Source: BACL27 sp947488385 (lineage in GTDB: Bacteria > Actinomycetota > Acidimicrobiia > Acidimicrobiales > Ilumatobacteraceae). Taken from it: a DNA stretch of 64,000 nt. The stretch spans positions 1-64,000 of the forward strand of contig CAXNMJ010000005.1 in NCBI GenBank assembly GCA_964203655.1, in the 5' to 3' direction. The position numbers and the translations under genes were made by a program. Positions 34,282 to 43,949 of the stretch are shown here, piece by piece (position 1 is the first letter of the stretch; each line of letters starts with the position of its first letter). The notes beneath the pieces were generated by a model. The model was not told the DNA's origin. It saw only the letters and a list, made by a program, of their open reading frames with translations, and made no database searches.

Positions 34282-36118
34282 ATGGTGTCGCCTCTTTTCG
34301 ACCCGGGTGTCGTCCAAAAAAAGATTGACGAACTCGCCCAGCGCGATGCTGAGTTTGCAAAACTTGCCGAATCACGTGAGCAGCGCCGGCAATTAGAAAT
34401 TTATGGTTCAGTGCGCGAATACGAGTTTCCGCCAAATACCTCGCAGGTGCACGTGACCAACTGGGTGCACTCCGGTTGGATGCGACCCGTGCGATTTGTC
34501 TACCGCAATATTCCAAGACCATTGCGCAAAGTTGATCAAGACAGCTTTCAGTATGAGCGAAATTTTTGGTTGTCACTGATGCCCAAGGGGCAACGCTTGA
34601 CGAACTCGTAGCAACGCACAAATCTCTGGTAGTTGCAGGGTCGCGAGACATTAAGTGGTTCGTCTATGGCGCGGTACCTGATGCAGTCAAACACTTGCAA
34701 CGCCGCTGGTCGTTTCGCCGCGTGCGAGTTGACATCGACTGCCGACGAATTTAGGACCAGTGACTTTGTCGTTTTTTTGAATCCAGGCGATGGTTTATAT
34801 CGCGAGTCATTGGTCAACTTGCGCGAAACCATTCGAAAAAATCCAACAGCTGACGTAATTTACGGTGACTCGGCTCACGCAACTGGCATCAAAGCCGAGC
34901 CGTTGAGTTTTGCTGCGCCGACCAGGTTGGTCGCCCGAGCGATTGCGCAGCGCATTGTTATGTTGGCGAAACCCTCGTTGCTCGAGCCGAGGTAGTCGAC
35001 CGCGCAGGTGGCATAACTGAAGACTTGCGTTGCGACACCCGCACGACCGTGCCTTGCGGCTAAGTGAAAACGCGACAAATATTGTTCGCATGCCTGAAGT
35101 TTTGACGATGGCTCAAAGTCGACCGATTCTCGCCCATCGGCATCATTGGAAGCAGTCGTTGATCACTGCAAGCGACAAAACATAGACGCAGACTGTGAAT
35201 TTGAGTCGATGAACCCGAGCGTGCGCGTCAAACGCAACTTGACGACACAGCCGAGTGTCGCAGTGATTGTGCCTACCCGTGGCACGTCTGCCGAGGTGTT
35301 TGGTAAACAACGCGTGCTTGTAGTCGAGGCTGTGCGCAGTTTGTTTGAAAAATCGACTTATCAGAACTTTCAATGTTGTCGTAGTTGCCGATACGCCGAC
35401 ACCGAGTTCTGTTTTAGATTCGTTGAAGCAGATTGGCGGCGACCGACTGCAGATACTGAATTATGACCGGCCATTTAACTTCGCCGAGAAAAACAATCTT
35501 GGTGCGATGTCGTGTGAATCTGATTTGATTTTGCTACTTAATGACGACACTGAGATAATTACCGCTGAAGCGCTCGAATTAATGGTGGCAATGTTCAACG
35601 ACCCGACTGTGGGCGTGGTCGGCCCAATGTTGCTATTTGAAGACTCGACGATTCAAAGTGCCGGACATATCTTTAGCCCCGACCCAACCGACCTCTATCG
35701 GGCGCGCAGCCCCGAGACGGCTGGGCCACAAAATTTGTTGCGCGTGCAACGCGAGGTTTCAAGTTTGATCGCGGCGTGTGCACTGGTGCGTCGCGATGTG
35801 TTTGAACGCGTTGGCGGACTATGCATGGAGTTTCCCGGAAACTGGAACGACATCGACTTCTGTTTGAAAGTGCAACTCGCTGGCTACCGCGCGATCTTCA
35901 CACCACACGCTCACCTGTTTCACTTTGAGTCGAAAACTCGAATTGCCAAGCGGGTCGAATCTGAAGTGGCGAAACTTGGTGCACGATGGGGATCTATCTT
36001 GGATGACGACCCGTATTTCAATCCACGACTACAGCGATATACAAATATCTGGAAGACAGATTCGACTTCTAAACAGTCGCTTGACGAAGCGCTGAGTTTT
36101 TTGCTGACAGTCGCTTAG
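34282..36118 (+). pseudogene. Family 2 glycosyltransferase gene broken by several frame changes
   Basis: One gene can be pieced together over ~612 codons. The ATG 34282 frame gives FDPGVVQKKIDELAQRDAEFAKL to FQYERNF. A missing T in the T-run near 34563-34567 shifts to LVVTDAQGATLDELVATHK. An extra base near 34720 shifts to ADEFRTSDFVVFLNPGDGLYRESLVNL, then ATGIKAEPL. Two or three changes fall between 34970 and 35200, where ENATNIVRMPEVLTMAQ is readable, and another near 35375 leads to the intact C-terminal third. That part has a GT-A fold with FAEKNNLGAMSCESDLILLLNDDTEI (DxD-like NDD), GVVGPMLL and WNDIDFCLKVQLAGYR. It would add a sugar to a surface glycan. Decay or sequence error cannot be separated by eye. 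Confidence 0.7.
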
Positions 36119-36564
36119 TCGTTTGACTGTGGGCCGACTGCGCCGATTGCTTCGAAATATTCGAGGTGCGCTTTAACTACATAAACGACATCGACATCGT
36201 CCAAGATCTCGATGTTGTTTTGCTCAGCGGCATCGAGCAAGAAAGCAGTCAATGTTTGTTCGTCAATGACGACCTCGTCGACGATGTCTTGGCGGCGATC
36301 TACGACGCCGGCTGGTTGAAGGCCTTGGTCGTGCAACCAACGCATGTGAAACACCAGTAATTTGCGCAATTCAGCGAACGTCAAACGGGCTTGCGTGTCG
36401 GACGGCAAATGATCGGCGACAAACTTTGTGGCTTGTTCGAGTTCGTAGACCGCACGCGGCGCAACACTGTCGAGACGACGTGCTTCACGGCCGATGATTA
36501 CGGCAGCAATCGCAAAAACCAATGCCGTCGCAAAGACGATGGCGAAAACTAAAACCGCAGACAT
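36115..36564 (-). CDS. Uncharacterised membrane-anchored protein
   Basis: I do not recognise this 149-residue protein. The first 25 residues form one hydrophobic helix, followed by IGREARRLDSVAPRAVYELEQATKFVADHLP and a soluble, acidic helical domain containing LTFAELRKLLVFHMRWLHDQGLQP and a run of Asp/Glu/Ile (VDEVVIDEQTLTAFLLDAAEQNNIEILDDVDV). It looks like a cytoplasmic helical domain tethered to the membrane. Its stop overlaps the glycosyltransferase stop by 4 bases from the opposite strand, and it lies 15 bases downstream of the acyl-CoA dehydrogenase gene. Confidence 0.6.
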   Translation of the reverse strand: MSAVLVFAIVFATALVFAIAAVIIGREARRLDSVAPRAVYELEQATKFVADHLPSDTQARLTFAELRKLLVFHMRWLHDQGLQPAGVVDRRQDIVDEVVIDEQTLTAFLLDAAEQNNIEILDDVDVVYVVKAHLEYFEAIGAVGPQSND

Positions 36565-36579
36565 GCGGTGCGAGTGCTT

Positions 36580-37696
36580 TTAGATACCGATGCGCTGTGC
36601 AAGAAGTTCGCGATGGTAAGTCGGATCTCCGAACAACAACTCACTTGACTTCGCGCGCTTGAAGTAAAGATGCGCTGGGTGCTCCCAAGTGAAGCCGATG
36701 CCGCCGTGAATCTGAATGTTCTCGGCTGCTGCATGAAAGTAGGCCTCTGAGCAATACGCCTTGGACAACGAAGCAACTGATGGAAGTTCGTCGTTCATTT
36801 CGGCCGCACACCACATGCCGTAATAGGCAGCCGACTTGGCTGACTCAACTTCAAGCAACATGTCAGCGCACTTGTGCTTGATGGCTTGGAAAGAACCAAT
36901 CGGACGACCGAACTGCACACGAACTTTTGCGTATTCAACAGCCATGTCCAAAACTTTTTGTGCGCCGCCAACTTGCTCGGCTGCGAGCGCAACAACAACA
37001 AGGTCGTTGACGCGCGACAAGAACTTCCCAACCCTTGCCTTCGGTGCCGATCAATGTTGCAGGCACGTCAGCGAATTCGAGTTTTGCTTGTTTACGAGTT
37101 TGATCCATTGTTGGAAGTGCAGTGCGAGTGAGACCCTTCGCGTTGCCTTCGACGGCGAACAAAGAAACACCTTTGCCTGTGCGCGCCGAAACAATAATCA
37201 TCGAAGCAGTGTGACCGTCAAGCACGAACATTTTTGTGCCGGTCAAAGTGAAACTTGAGCCCGAGCCTTTGGCTTGCATTGTGATGCCCGCTTCATCCCA
37301 CTTGCCTGATGGTTCGACAGATGCAAGAGTTGCAGTTGTCTCGCCGCTGGCGATTGCTGGAAGATATTTTTTCTTTGCGGCTTCGTCACCCGATTGCATC
37401 AAAGTGTTGGCGGCAAGTACGACGGTCGAAAAATATGGTGCGCAAAGCAACGAGCGACCCATCTCTTCGAGCACGACACCCAACTCGATGTAACTGAAAC
37501 CCATGCCACCGAATTCTTCAGGAATGTGAATGCCCATGAGTCCCATTTGCGAGCCCATCTGCGACCACACAGCAGGATCAAAACCATTTACAGTTTCCAT
37601 TTGTTCGCGCACGGCGGTTTCGGATGACTTGGCATCCAAAAATGCGCGGACTGTTTTGCGGAGCTCTTCTTGTTCTTCTGTAAAGGCAAAGTTCAT
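36580..37696 (-). CDS. Acyl-CoA dehydrogenase, frameshifted near 37018
   Basis: From ATG 37696 the frame reads MNFAFTEEQEELRKTVRAFLDAK, GIHIPEEFGGMGFSYIELGVVLEEMG and the substrate/FAD region TATLASVEPSGKWDEAG, up to GTEGKGWEVL. One extra base at 37018 moves the rest to another frame: SRVNDLVVVALAAEQVGGAQKVLDMAVEYAKVR, FGRPIGSFQAIKHKCADML and QIHGGIGFTWEHPAHLYFKRA. Joined, it is a ~371-residue flavoenzyme of the family that introduces a double bond into acyl-CoA. It resembles the alpha-type acyl-CoA dehydrogenases of steroid and fatty acid catabolism in actinobacteria; many of those act as heterotetramers, and a partner gene is not adjacent. Confidence 0.82.
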
Positions 37697-37774
37697 GGGG
37701 TCTATCTTGCCAGCGCGAGGGTGATTTGCGCTAATCGGGCGATTTGCCGATAAAGCCTGAGATACTTGTGGAGT

Positions 37775-38422
37775 ATGACAAATCAGACCAATGGCGACTC
37801 GGGCAACGACCTGACTTTGCATTGGCGCGACGCAAACGTGGATGTGCACAAAGTCGTGGTTGGACCCTTTGACAACAATGTTTTCGTCGTGCGCTGTCGA
37901 CGCTCAGGCGACGCCGTGCTGATTGATGCCGCCAACGAACACGAACAGTTGTTGCAGTTATGTCGACGACTTGGCGTCAGGCGTGTGCTTGAAACTCACG
38001 GACATTGGGATCACATTCAGGCCGTGCCCGCGATGCGCGAGGCGGGCTACGAAGTCGCAGTCACTGCGGCTGATGCGCCACGCCTTAAAGACGTTGGCTA
38101 TGACGTGTTTATTGATGACGCTGAAATCATTGAAGTTGGCGACTTGCGGTTGCGTGCGATTCACAATCCAGGGCACACCGAAGGATCAATCTCGTTTCAC
38201 GTTGTTGACACACCTTTGCTGTTTACGGGAGACACTTTGTTTCCTGGTGGGCCGGGCAACACGCAACTTGAAGGCGGAGACTTTGCGACAATTATCACTT
38301 CGATTGACAACAGACTTTTCACGTTTCCGGCTGAGACAATTGTCTTACCTGGACACGGACTTGACACAACCATCGGTGCTGAGCGTCCGCAATTGGCAAG
38401 TTGGGTTGCGCGCGGCTGGTGA
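37775..38422 (+). CDS. MBL-fold metallo-hydrolase (glyoxalase II-like)
   Basis: A 215-residue metallo-beta-lactamase fold protein from ATG 37775; another ATG lies 9 bases upstream. Metal ligands are in ETHGHWDHIQAVPAM (HxHxDH), HNPGHTEGSISFHV, LLFTGDTLFPGG and VLPGHGLDTTIGAE. This spacing is that of glyoxalase II and related thioesterases or persulfide dioxygenases. It is the first of a plus-strand run ending in sufU, but the 60-base gap to sufC argues against obligate coupling. The substrate is unassigned. Confidence 0.82.
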   Translation: MTNQTNGDSGNDLTLHWRDANVDVHKVVVGPFDNNVFVVRCRRSGDAVLIDAANEHEQLLQLCRRLGVRRVLETHGHWDHIQAVPAMREAGYEVAVTAADAPRLKDVGYDVFIDDAEIIEVGDLRLRAIHNPGHTEGSISFHVVDTPLLFTGDTLFPGGPGNTQLEGGDFATIITSIDNRLFTFPAETIVLPGHGLDTTIGAERPQLASWVARGW

Positions 38423-38482
38423 CATTTAATTTGCACTATGGCTGTAGTGCAAATACATGAGTGCGCAATTACACTTATTTAA

Positions 38483-39238
38483 GTGAGCGAACTCTTTCGC
38501 ATTGACGATCTTCATGCCAAGCCAACCGAGGCTGACACGCAAATTCTGCGCGGCATTTCACTGACAGTAAATAAAGGTGAAGTACACGCGATCATGGGCC
38601 CGAACGGTTCAGGAAAATCTACTTTGGCTTCGACTTTGCTTGGCGCGCCAGAATACGAAGTCACCAGCGGTCGATTGTTTTACAAAGGTGAAGACATTTC
38701 GCTTTGGCCAACTGAAGTTCGCGCAAAAGCCGGAATCTTTTTAGCGTTTCAATATCCACAAGAAATTGCCGGTGTCTCGGTGATTCAGTTTTTGCGTCAG
38801 TCATTGTCGGCGCGAAAAGGAATTGACTTGTCGGTTCTCGAATTGCGACTTTCAATAATTAGTTGGATGAAACGCCTCGGAATGGACTCGTCATTCGTTG
38901 ACCGATATCTAAACGAAGGTTTCTCTGGTGGCGAGAAAAAGCGCAACGAAATTATGCAGATGGCGATTCTCGAACCCGAACTGGCGATTCTCGACGAAAC
39001 TGACTCAGGTCTAGACATCGATGCGTTGCGAATTGTGGCCCAAGGTATTCGCGAAGTGCGACAAGATCGCCCCGACCTTGGCATTGTTTTGATCACTCAC
39101 TATCAACGCTTGCTAGATGAAGTTAAACCAGATTTTGTGCACATTTTGATTGATGGTCGCATCGTCAAGTCGGGTTCTTTGGAGTTGGCAGCCGAACTTG
39201 AAAAGAATGGCTACGACGCATACCGAAGCGAGTCGTAA
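38483..39238 (+). CDS. sufC: SufC-type Fe-S assembly ATPase (copy in the sufCSU locus)
   Basis: A 251-residue ABC ATPase without membrane domain: Walker A GPNGSGKST, Q-loop FQYPQEIAGV, signature FSGGEKKRNEIMQ, Walker B LAILDETDSGLDIDAL and switch His in VLITHYQRLLD. These are SufC hallmarks, including the DSGLDID D-loop. SufC drives the SufBD scaffold with ATP. The GTG start at 38483 follows a 60-base spacer. The stop is 1 base before the sufS GTG start. A second, clearly different SufC is encoded at 60005-60736. Confidence 0.93.
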   Translation: MSELFRIDDLHAKPTEADTQILRGISLTVNKGEVHAIMGPNGSGKSTLASTLLGAPEYEVTSGRLFYKGEDISLWPTEVRAKAGIFLAFQYPQEIAGVSVIQFLRQSLSARKGIDLSVLELRLSIISWMKRLGMDSSFVDRYLNEGFSGGEKKRNEIMQMAILEPELAILDETDSGLDIDALRIVAQGIREVRQDRPDLGIVLITHYQRLLDEVKPDFVHILIDGRIVKSGSLELAAELEKNGYDAYRSES

Positions 39239-39239
39239 A

Positions 39240-40466
39240 GTGTCGATTAATTCGGCCGTGATTCGTCGCGACTTCCCTATTTTGGGCAACGAATTAAACG
39301 GCAAACCACTCGTCTATTTGGACAGTGCAAATACTTCGCAAAAACCAGACGTCGTAATTGACACGATGGCAAAATTTATGCGCGAGGCGTATGCCCCGAT
39401 TAATCGCAGCGCATATACGTTGGCGGCAAATGCAACTGAGCAATACGAGGGTGCGCGCGCAGCCGTGGCGAAATTTATCAATGCAAATAATGCTCGCGAG
39501 ATTGTGTTCACGAAGAATGCAACCGAAGCGTTGAACATGGTCGCTTTTTCGTGGGGTCGAGCAAACCTGCAACGTGGCGATGTGGTCTTGCTCACACATA
39601 TGGAGCACCACGCGAACATCGTGCCATGGCAAATGCTGCAACAAGAGCGCGGCATCGAATTGCGCTGGGTGCCCCTGACGAGCGATTTTCAACTTGACCT
39701 GAGTTCTCTTGAGACTCTGCTCGCCGGAGTAAAAGTATTTTCGTTTACCTCGATGTCAAATGTTTTGGGCACGATTAATCCTGTTGAAAAACTATGTGCG
39801 GCGGCTCATGCTGCTGGCGCAATCGCAATCGTCGATATGTGTCAATCGGTGCCGCATGCGCCGACCGACGTGCAAGCAAGTGGTGCAGATTTTGCGATGT
39901 TCTCGAGTCACAAAATGTGTGGGCCATCGGGTGTTGGCGTGCTTTGGGGTCGCGAGGCTTTGCTCGAGGCGATGCCACCGTTCTTGGGTGGCGGAAACAT
40001 GATTTCTGAAGTGCGACTTGATGGTTTCACTTGCGCAGAGTTGCCGTCGAAGTTTGAAGCGGGCACGCCGCCGATTGTTGAAGTTGTTGGATTGGGTGCG
40101 GCTGTCAATTACTTGACAGGTGTTGGCATGCAAAATGTGCGCCAACATGAAATTGCATTGTCGAATTATGTTCTTGATTTGCTGCAGAGCCGGTTCGGCG
40201 ATGACATCACGATTCACGGGCCGCGCAACCCCGAACTGCGTGGCGCAACATTTAGTTTTGCGTTCCGCGGTATTCATCCGCACGATCTGAGTCAGGTGCT
40301 AGATCAGTCAAATGTTTGTGTGCGCGCCGGACACCATTGCGCAAAGCCGTTGATGAAGATCATTGGTGCAAATGCCACGACTCGGGCGAGTTTTTATCTT
40401 TACAACACGACTGAAGATGCCGACGCACTTGCAGATGCGCTTGACTCGGCCTCAGATATCTTTTAG
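39240..40466 (+). CDS. sufS: Cysteine desulfurase SufS
   Basis: A PLP-dependent desulfurase of 408 residues from GTG 39240, directly after the sufC stop; ATG 39207 inside sufC is also in frame. The start MSINSAVIRRDFPILG and LVYLDSANTSQKP fit the family N-terminus. The PLP lysine lies in FSSHKMCGPSGVGVLWG, and the catalytic cysteine in CVRAGHHCAKPLM. SufS takes sulfur from cysteine as an enzyme persulfide and passes it to the U-type SufU encoded next. Confidence 0.94.
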   Translation: MSINSAVIRRDFPILGNELNGKPLVYLDSANTSQKPDVVIDTMAKFMREAYAPINRSAYTLAANATEQYEGARAAVAKFINANNAREIVFTKNATEALNMVAFSWGRANLQRGDVVLLTHMEHHANIVPWQMLQQERGIELRWVPLTSDFQLDLSSLETLLAGVKVFSFTSMSNVLGTINPVEKLCAAAHAAGAIAIVDMCQSVPHAPTDVQASGADFAMFSSHKMCGPSGVGVLWGREALLEAMPPFLGGGNMISEVRLDGFTCAELPSKFEAGTPPIVEVVGLGAAVNYLTGVGMQNVRQHEIALSNYVLDLLQSRFGDDITIHGPRNPELRGATFSFAFRGIHPHDLSQVLDQSNVCVRAGHHCAKPLMKIIGANATTRASFYLYNTTEDADALADALDSASDIF

Positions 40467-40490
40467 GTAGACGGATTCAAACGAGGACAA

Positions 40491-40934
40491 ATGCCAGGTA
40501 TTGAAGATCTCTATCGAGAAATCATTCTTGATCACTACCGCACGCCGCGAAACCGTGGCGAGTTGCAACCGCCTGCTGTCTGCGCTGAAGGTAACAATCC
40601 GTTGTGTGGCGATGACATTCGTATTTATCTAGATGTCGCCGATGGCGTTGTGCGCGACGTGAAATTTTCTGGACAGGGTTGCTCGATTAGTCAGAGCTCA
40701 ACTTCGATGATGACGGTTGCCGTCAAAGGCAAACCCGTGGCTGAAGTTCTGGCGTTCGTGCGGCGGTTCAAGCACATGATGACGCTCACCGAAGGCGACG
40801 ATGAAGTTGATCAGTCGATAAATCTTGGCGATATCGAGGCCTTGCAGGGCGTCGTGAAGTTTCCGGTGCGCATCAAGTGCGCCACCCTCGGCTGGAACAC
40901 TCTTCTCGAAGCCATTACCGAAGCCTCGAAATAG
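40491..40934 (+). CDS. sufU: SUF zinc-dependent sulfur-transfer protein SufU
   Basis: A 147-residue U-type protein. Zinc ligands are C39 and D41 (NNPLCGDDI), C64 (GQGCSISQSS) and C130 (IKCATLGW). In Gram-positive bacteria SufU accepts persulfide sulfur from SufS by a zinc-ligand swap and is not a scaffold. The ATG at 40491 follows GAGGAC. The gene closes the sufC-sufS-sufU unit; its neighbour on the other strand is the GNAT gene of the sugar cluster. Confidence 0.93.
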   Translation: MPGIEDLYREIILDHYRTPRNRGELQPPAVCAEGNNPLCGDDIRIYLDVADGVVRDVKFSGQGCSISQSSTSMMTVAVKGKPVAEVLAFVRRFKHMMTLTEGDDEVDQSINLGDIEALQGVVKFPVRIKCATLGWNTLLEAITEASK

Positions 40935-40954
40935 CCCCCGTTCTAATTGCGTCT

Positions 40955-41734
40955 TTATACTTTGCGTGGCATCACGTGAAAAGTATTTAGCGCAAAGTCA
41001 AAGCTGAATCCCGCCTTAATCCACGCACGAATAACTCGACTGTTTTGAACTTGTGTTGAAATTGAAAGACTTTTTGCTCCGCGATTAGCCGCTGTGTATA
41101 CCAACCAATTCAATAATGCTGTGTACGCGCCTTTGCCCTGGAAATCTGAATCTATACCGTTGAGTTCGATTTCGGCCAATTCACCATTTATCGCAACTAA
41201 AGCAAAACCAACTGAAGTTCCATCTCCATCCTCAATGAGAACCGTACTTTTATCGAGGTCACTTAAACCAAGAGTTGCCCACTGCACAAACCCTTCACGA
41301 ACCGACGCTAAGTCGAGAGAATCGTTTGAGCTGTAGTGGTTTGGGTAATCAACAAATATTGAATCTGCAAGTTTCATTACTAGCGAATTATCACTTGGGG
41401 TGCAAAGACGAAATCTCCAAGGCCCATCGCTATGCGAGGCCGAGGAAGAGGCTGAAGAGATTGGGATTGAAAAATAGACAAGGGTGTCTGCCTGAAACGC
41501 ATTCTTTGAACTCATTTGACTCAGAGATTGGGACATTCGTGCGCGATTTGACGGGTAACGCAGAATCAACAAATCTGATTTGCTTTCAGCGCAAATCTTG
41601 ACAATTTCATTGTCTGTAATCGAGTGTTGAAGTGGAATGTTAAGCCGACTAACCGAGATACCAAATCTCTTTGACTCGATCGGCGAGATAACTTCAGATA
41701 TCGCTTTGGGGCGCTGCGTGAAGTCGCTAATCAT
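40955..41734 (-). CDS. GNAT acetyltransferase, possibly amino-sugar N-acetyltransferase (WecD-like)
   Basis: A 259-residue protein. The last ~130 residues form a GNAT domain: VGFALVAINGELAEIELNGI, acetyl-CoA-binding loop SDFQGKGAYTALLNWLVY, and STQVQNSRVIRAWIKAGFSF. The first ~110 residues are not recognisable, as in WecD, where an N-terminal half is also divergent. Divergent neighbours encode a glycosyltransferase and a dTDP-4-amino-4,6-dideoxygalactose transaminase. The natural product of that transaminase is acetylated by WecD in known pathways, so this role is a reasonable inference. Codon use is more AT-rich than in the suf genes. Confidence 0.65.
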   Translation of the reverse strand: MISDFTQRPKAISEVISPIESKRFGISVSRLNIPLQHSITDNEIVKICAESKSDLLILRYPSNRARMSQSLSQMSSKNAFQADTLVYFSIPISSASSSASHSDGPWRFRLCTPSDNSLVMKLADSIFVDYPNHYSSNDSLDLASVREGFVQWATLGLSDLDKSTVLIEDGDGTSVGFALVAINGELAEIELNGIDSDFQGKGAYTALLNWLVYTAANRGAKSLSISTQVQNSRVIRAWIKAGFSFDFALNTFHVMPRKV

Positions 41735-41811
41735 GACAACATAACTTTAGTCAACAGGGTCAAACTGTTGAGCGGTAACTATCCTCGGACCCGTTTAGAT
41801 ACGATAAGGGC

Positions 41812-42735
41812 GTGGTTCTACCTGATGGCCTTTCGGTTGTTGTCCCCGTCTTCCGATCTGAAAAAACACTTAACGAACTTGTTAATCGAATCACCAACTC
41901 GATTGACAACAAGTCATTTGAGATAATTCTTGTCGACGACGCAAGTGGCGACGAGAGTTGGACAACAATTTGCTCAATTGCTGGACAAAACTCGATGGTG
42001 ACGGGTATCCGGCTGGGTAGAAACTCTGGTCAGCATGGTGCATTACTGGCCGGAGTCAGAGCAGCAAAGTTCCAGACAGTGGTCACTATTGATGATGATC
42101 TTCAAAATCCTCCAGAAGAAATTCACAAACTTCTTGGTGCCCTCGTACCAGGAGTTGATGTCGTATATGGAGTCAGCACAGAGGTGAAACAAAACTTTTA
42201 TCGACGTGCTGGTTCAAAGTTAGTGAGAAAATTTTTTGCCAGTGCTCTTCAATTCAATAGTGCAGTTTCAATGAGTTCATTTCGCACTTTCCGTACTGCG
42301 CTTCGCGAAGGTTTTAACACAGCACTTGGCCCAAACGTATCTCTTGATGCGCTTTTGACATGGTCAACAACAAGATTCACAGTTGTCGAAGTTAAACATG
42401 ATGAGCGCAAGGTCGGCAATTCGAACTATACGTTTCGTAAGCTAGTTCGGTTCATGATTGACATGGCTACCGGGTACAGCGCACTTCCATTGCGTCTAGC
42501 TAGTGCCCTAGGTTTTTTAACTATTGCATTTGGTGCTGTACTACTTGCTTATGTAATCGGTCGACCAATTCTCACAGGAGAGCGAGTCCAAGGTTTCCCG
42601 ATGTTGGCGTCGACAATAATCATCTTTTCGGGTGTTCAGATTTTTTTGCTCGGGATACTTGGCGAATACATCGGGCGCATGCACTTCCGTGTTATGAATA
42701 AGCCAACATATATGGTTGCTGAAACTACAGTCTAA
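41812..42735 (+). CDS. Membrane-associated family 2 glycosyltransferase (polyprenyl-phosphate sugar synthase type)
   Basis: A 307-residue GT2: GT-A domain 1-225 with LSVVVPVFRSEKTLNELV, VDDASGDESW, GLRxGRNSGQHGA-like GIRLGRNSGQHGALLAG and the DDD motif TIDDDLQNPPEE. Two C-terminal hydrophobic helices follow (about 232-252 and 265-290) and then GILGEYIGRMHFRVMNKPTY, the typical tail of GtrB/ArnC-type enzymes. These transfer a sugar from a nucleotide to a polyprenyl phosphate in the cytoplasmic leaflet. The start is GTG 41812. Base composition differs from the flanks. Confidence 0.83.
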   Translation: MVLPDGLSVVVPVFRSEKTLNELVNRITNSIDNKSFEIILVDDASGDESWTTICSIAGQNSMVTGIRLGRNSGQHGALLAGVRAAKFQTVVTIDDDLQNPPEEIHKLLGALVPGVDVVYGVSTEVKQNFYRRAGSKLVRKFFASALQFNSAVSMSSFRTFRTALREGFNTALGPNVSLDALLTWSTTRFTVVEVKHDERKVGNSNYTFRKLVRFMIDMATGYSALPLRLASALGFLTIAFGAVLLAYVIGRPILTGERVQGFPMLASTIIIFSGVQIFLLGILGEYIGRMHFRVMNKPTYMVAETTV

Positions 42736-42766
42736 AAAATAAGTGACTTTTTTGACTTGGTGATCA

Positions 42767-43900
42767 ATGAGTAAAATCCCTTTCAACCGAGCCGACGTTA
42801 ACTCTCGCGACATCGAATTGCTCAATCAAGCAATTTTGGCAGGTCACGTATCAGGCAACGGTCCATTTACAAAACAGGCTGAAGAAACAATTACGAGTAC
42901 CCTCGGCTGCTCGAAGACGTTACTAACAACTTCATGCACCCACGCTTTGGAAATGGCTGCTCTTTTGTTGCGCCTGCAACCCGGTGACGAGGTAATTGTC
43001 CCAGCATTCACGTTTGTCTCTACAGCAAGCGCCTTCATGCTTTACGGGGCAAAACCAGTCTTTGTTGACGTCCGGCGGGACACTTTAAACATCGACCCTG
43101 ATCAAGTTGAGTCCGCGATCACCTCCAAAACAAAAGCAATCTGCATAGTTCACTATGGCGGGGTTGCTTGTGACATGGAAAGACTCGTGTCAATTTCAGA
43201 GAAGTACGGTCTTGTGTTGATCGAAGACAACGCACACGGTCTTTTCGCAAAATATAAGGGGAAATACCTCGGTACTTTTGGGGCAATGGCTACCCAAAGT
43301 TTTCATGAAACAAAAAATTTAACTTGTGGCGAAGGAGGTGCACTAGTTGTCAACGATCCAAAGCTTGGCGAGCGAGCTGAGATACTTCGAGAAAAAGGAA
43401 CTGACCGAACAAAATTCTTACGCGGCCAGGTTGACAAATACACTTGGGTTGACGTTGGCTCAAGTTGGGTCATGAGTGACCTTCTCGCCGCGATTCTCTG
43501 TGGCCAACTTGAGCGCGCAGACGAGATTTATGCGTCGCGGATGCATATCTGGAATCGATATCACGAAGAGCTCTTTGATTGGGCGGACTCGAAACGAGTT
43601 GTATTACCAACTGTTCCTCAGGGGTGTGAGCACACTGGGCACGTGTATCACTTGAGACTTAATGATGTAGATCAGCGGGACAAATTTATTGCTCATCTCA
43701 AACAAAGTGGGATTCTTGCGGTTTTTCACTATCAGCCACTTCACCTCTCAACAGTTGGGCGCACTCTTGGCGGCAAAGAAGGACAGTGCCCAGTTACCGA
43801 AAAAGCCGGTGACTGCTTAGTGCGGTTGCCACTCTTCAATTCAATGACTGACGAGCAGCAAAGTCAGGTAATCGAAGCAGTGAAGGCTTTTCGCCCGTAA
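42767..43900 (+). CDS. wecE: dTDP-4-amino-4,6-dideoxygalactose transaminase
   Basis: A 377-residue DegT/DnrJ/EryC1 aminotransferase. Strong RffA/WecE features are IPFNRADVNSRDIELLNQAI, GNGPFTKQAEE, TTSCTHALEMAALLL, PAFTFVSTASAFMLYGAKPVFVD and PLP lysine K183 in QSFHETKNLTCGEGGAL. It converts dTDP-4-keto-6-deoxyglucose to dTDP-4-amino-4,6-dideoxygalactose (dTDP-fucosamine branch). With the GNAT and glycosyltransferase genes it makes a small unit for an N-acetylated amino sugar on a surface glycan. The dTDP-glucose synthase/dehydratase genes are not in the window. Confidence 0.9.
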   Translation: MSKIPFNRADVNSRDIELLNQAILAGHVSGNGPFTKQAEETITSTLGCSKTLLTTSCTHALEMAALLLRLQPGDEVIVPAFTFVSTASAFMLYGAKPVFVDVRRDTLNIDPDQVESAITSKTKAICIVHYGGVACDMERLVSISEKYGLVLIEDNAHGLFAKYKGKYLGTFGAMATQSFHETKNLTCGEGGALVVNDPKLGERAEILREKGTDRTKFLRGQVDKYTWVDVGSSWVMSDLLAAILCGQLERADEIYASRMHIWNRYHEELFDWADSKRVVLPTVPQGCEHTGHVYHLRLNDVDQRDKFIAHLKQSGILAVFHYQPLHLSTVGRTLGGKEGQCPVTEKAGDCLVRLPLFNSMTDEQQSQVIEAVKAFRP

Positions 43901-43949
43901 AGGTTGTTCGCCGCGCGCCAGTATCGGTGCGGTGATTACAGTCTGAGAG

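Noticed and set aside
35146..35373. Separate small gene between glycosyltransferase pieces
   Set aside because: The readable part PSVAVIVPTRGTSAEVF is the start of the GT-A domain and belongs to the broken glycosyltransferase gene.
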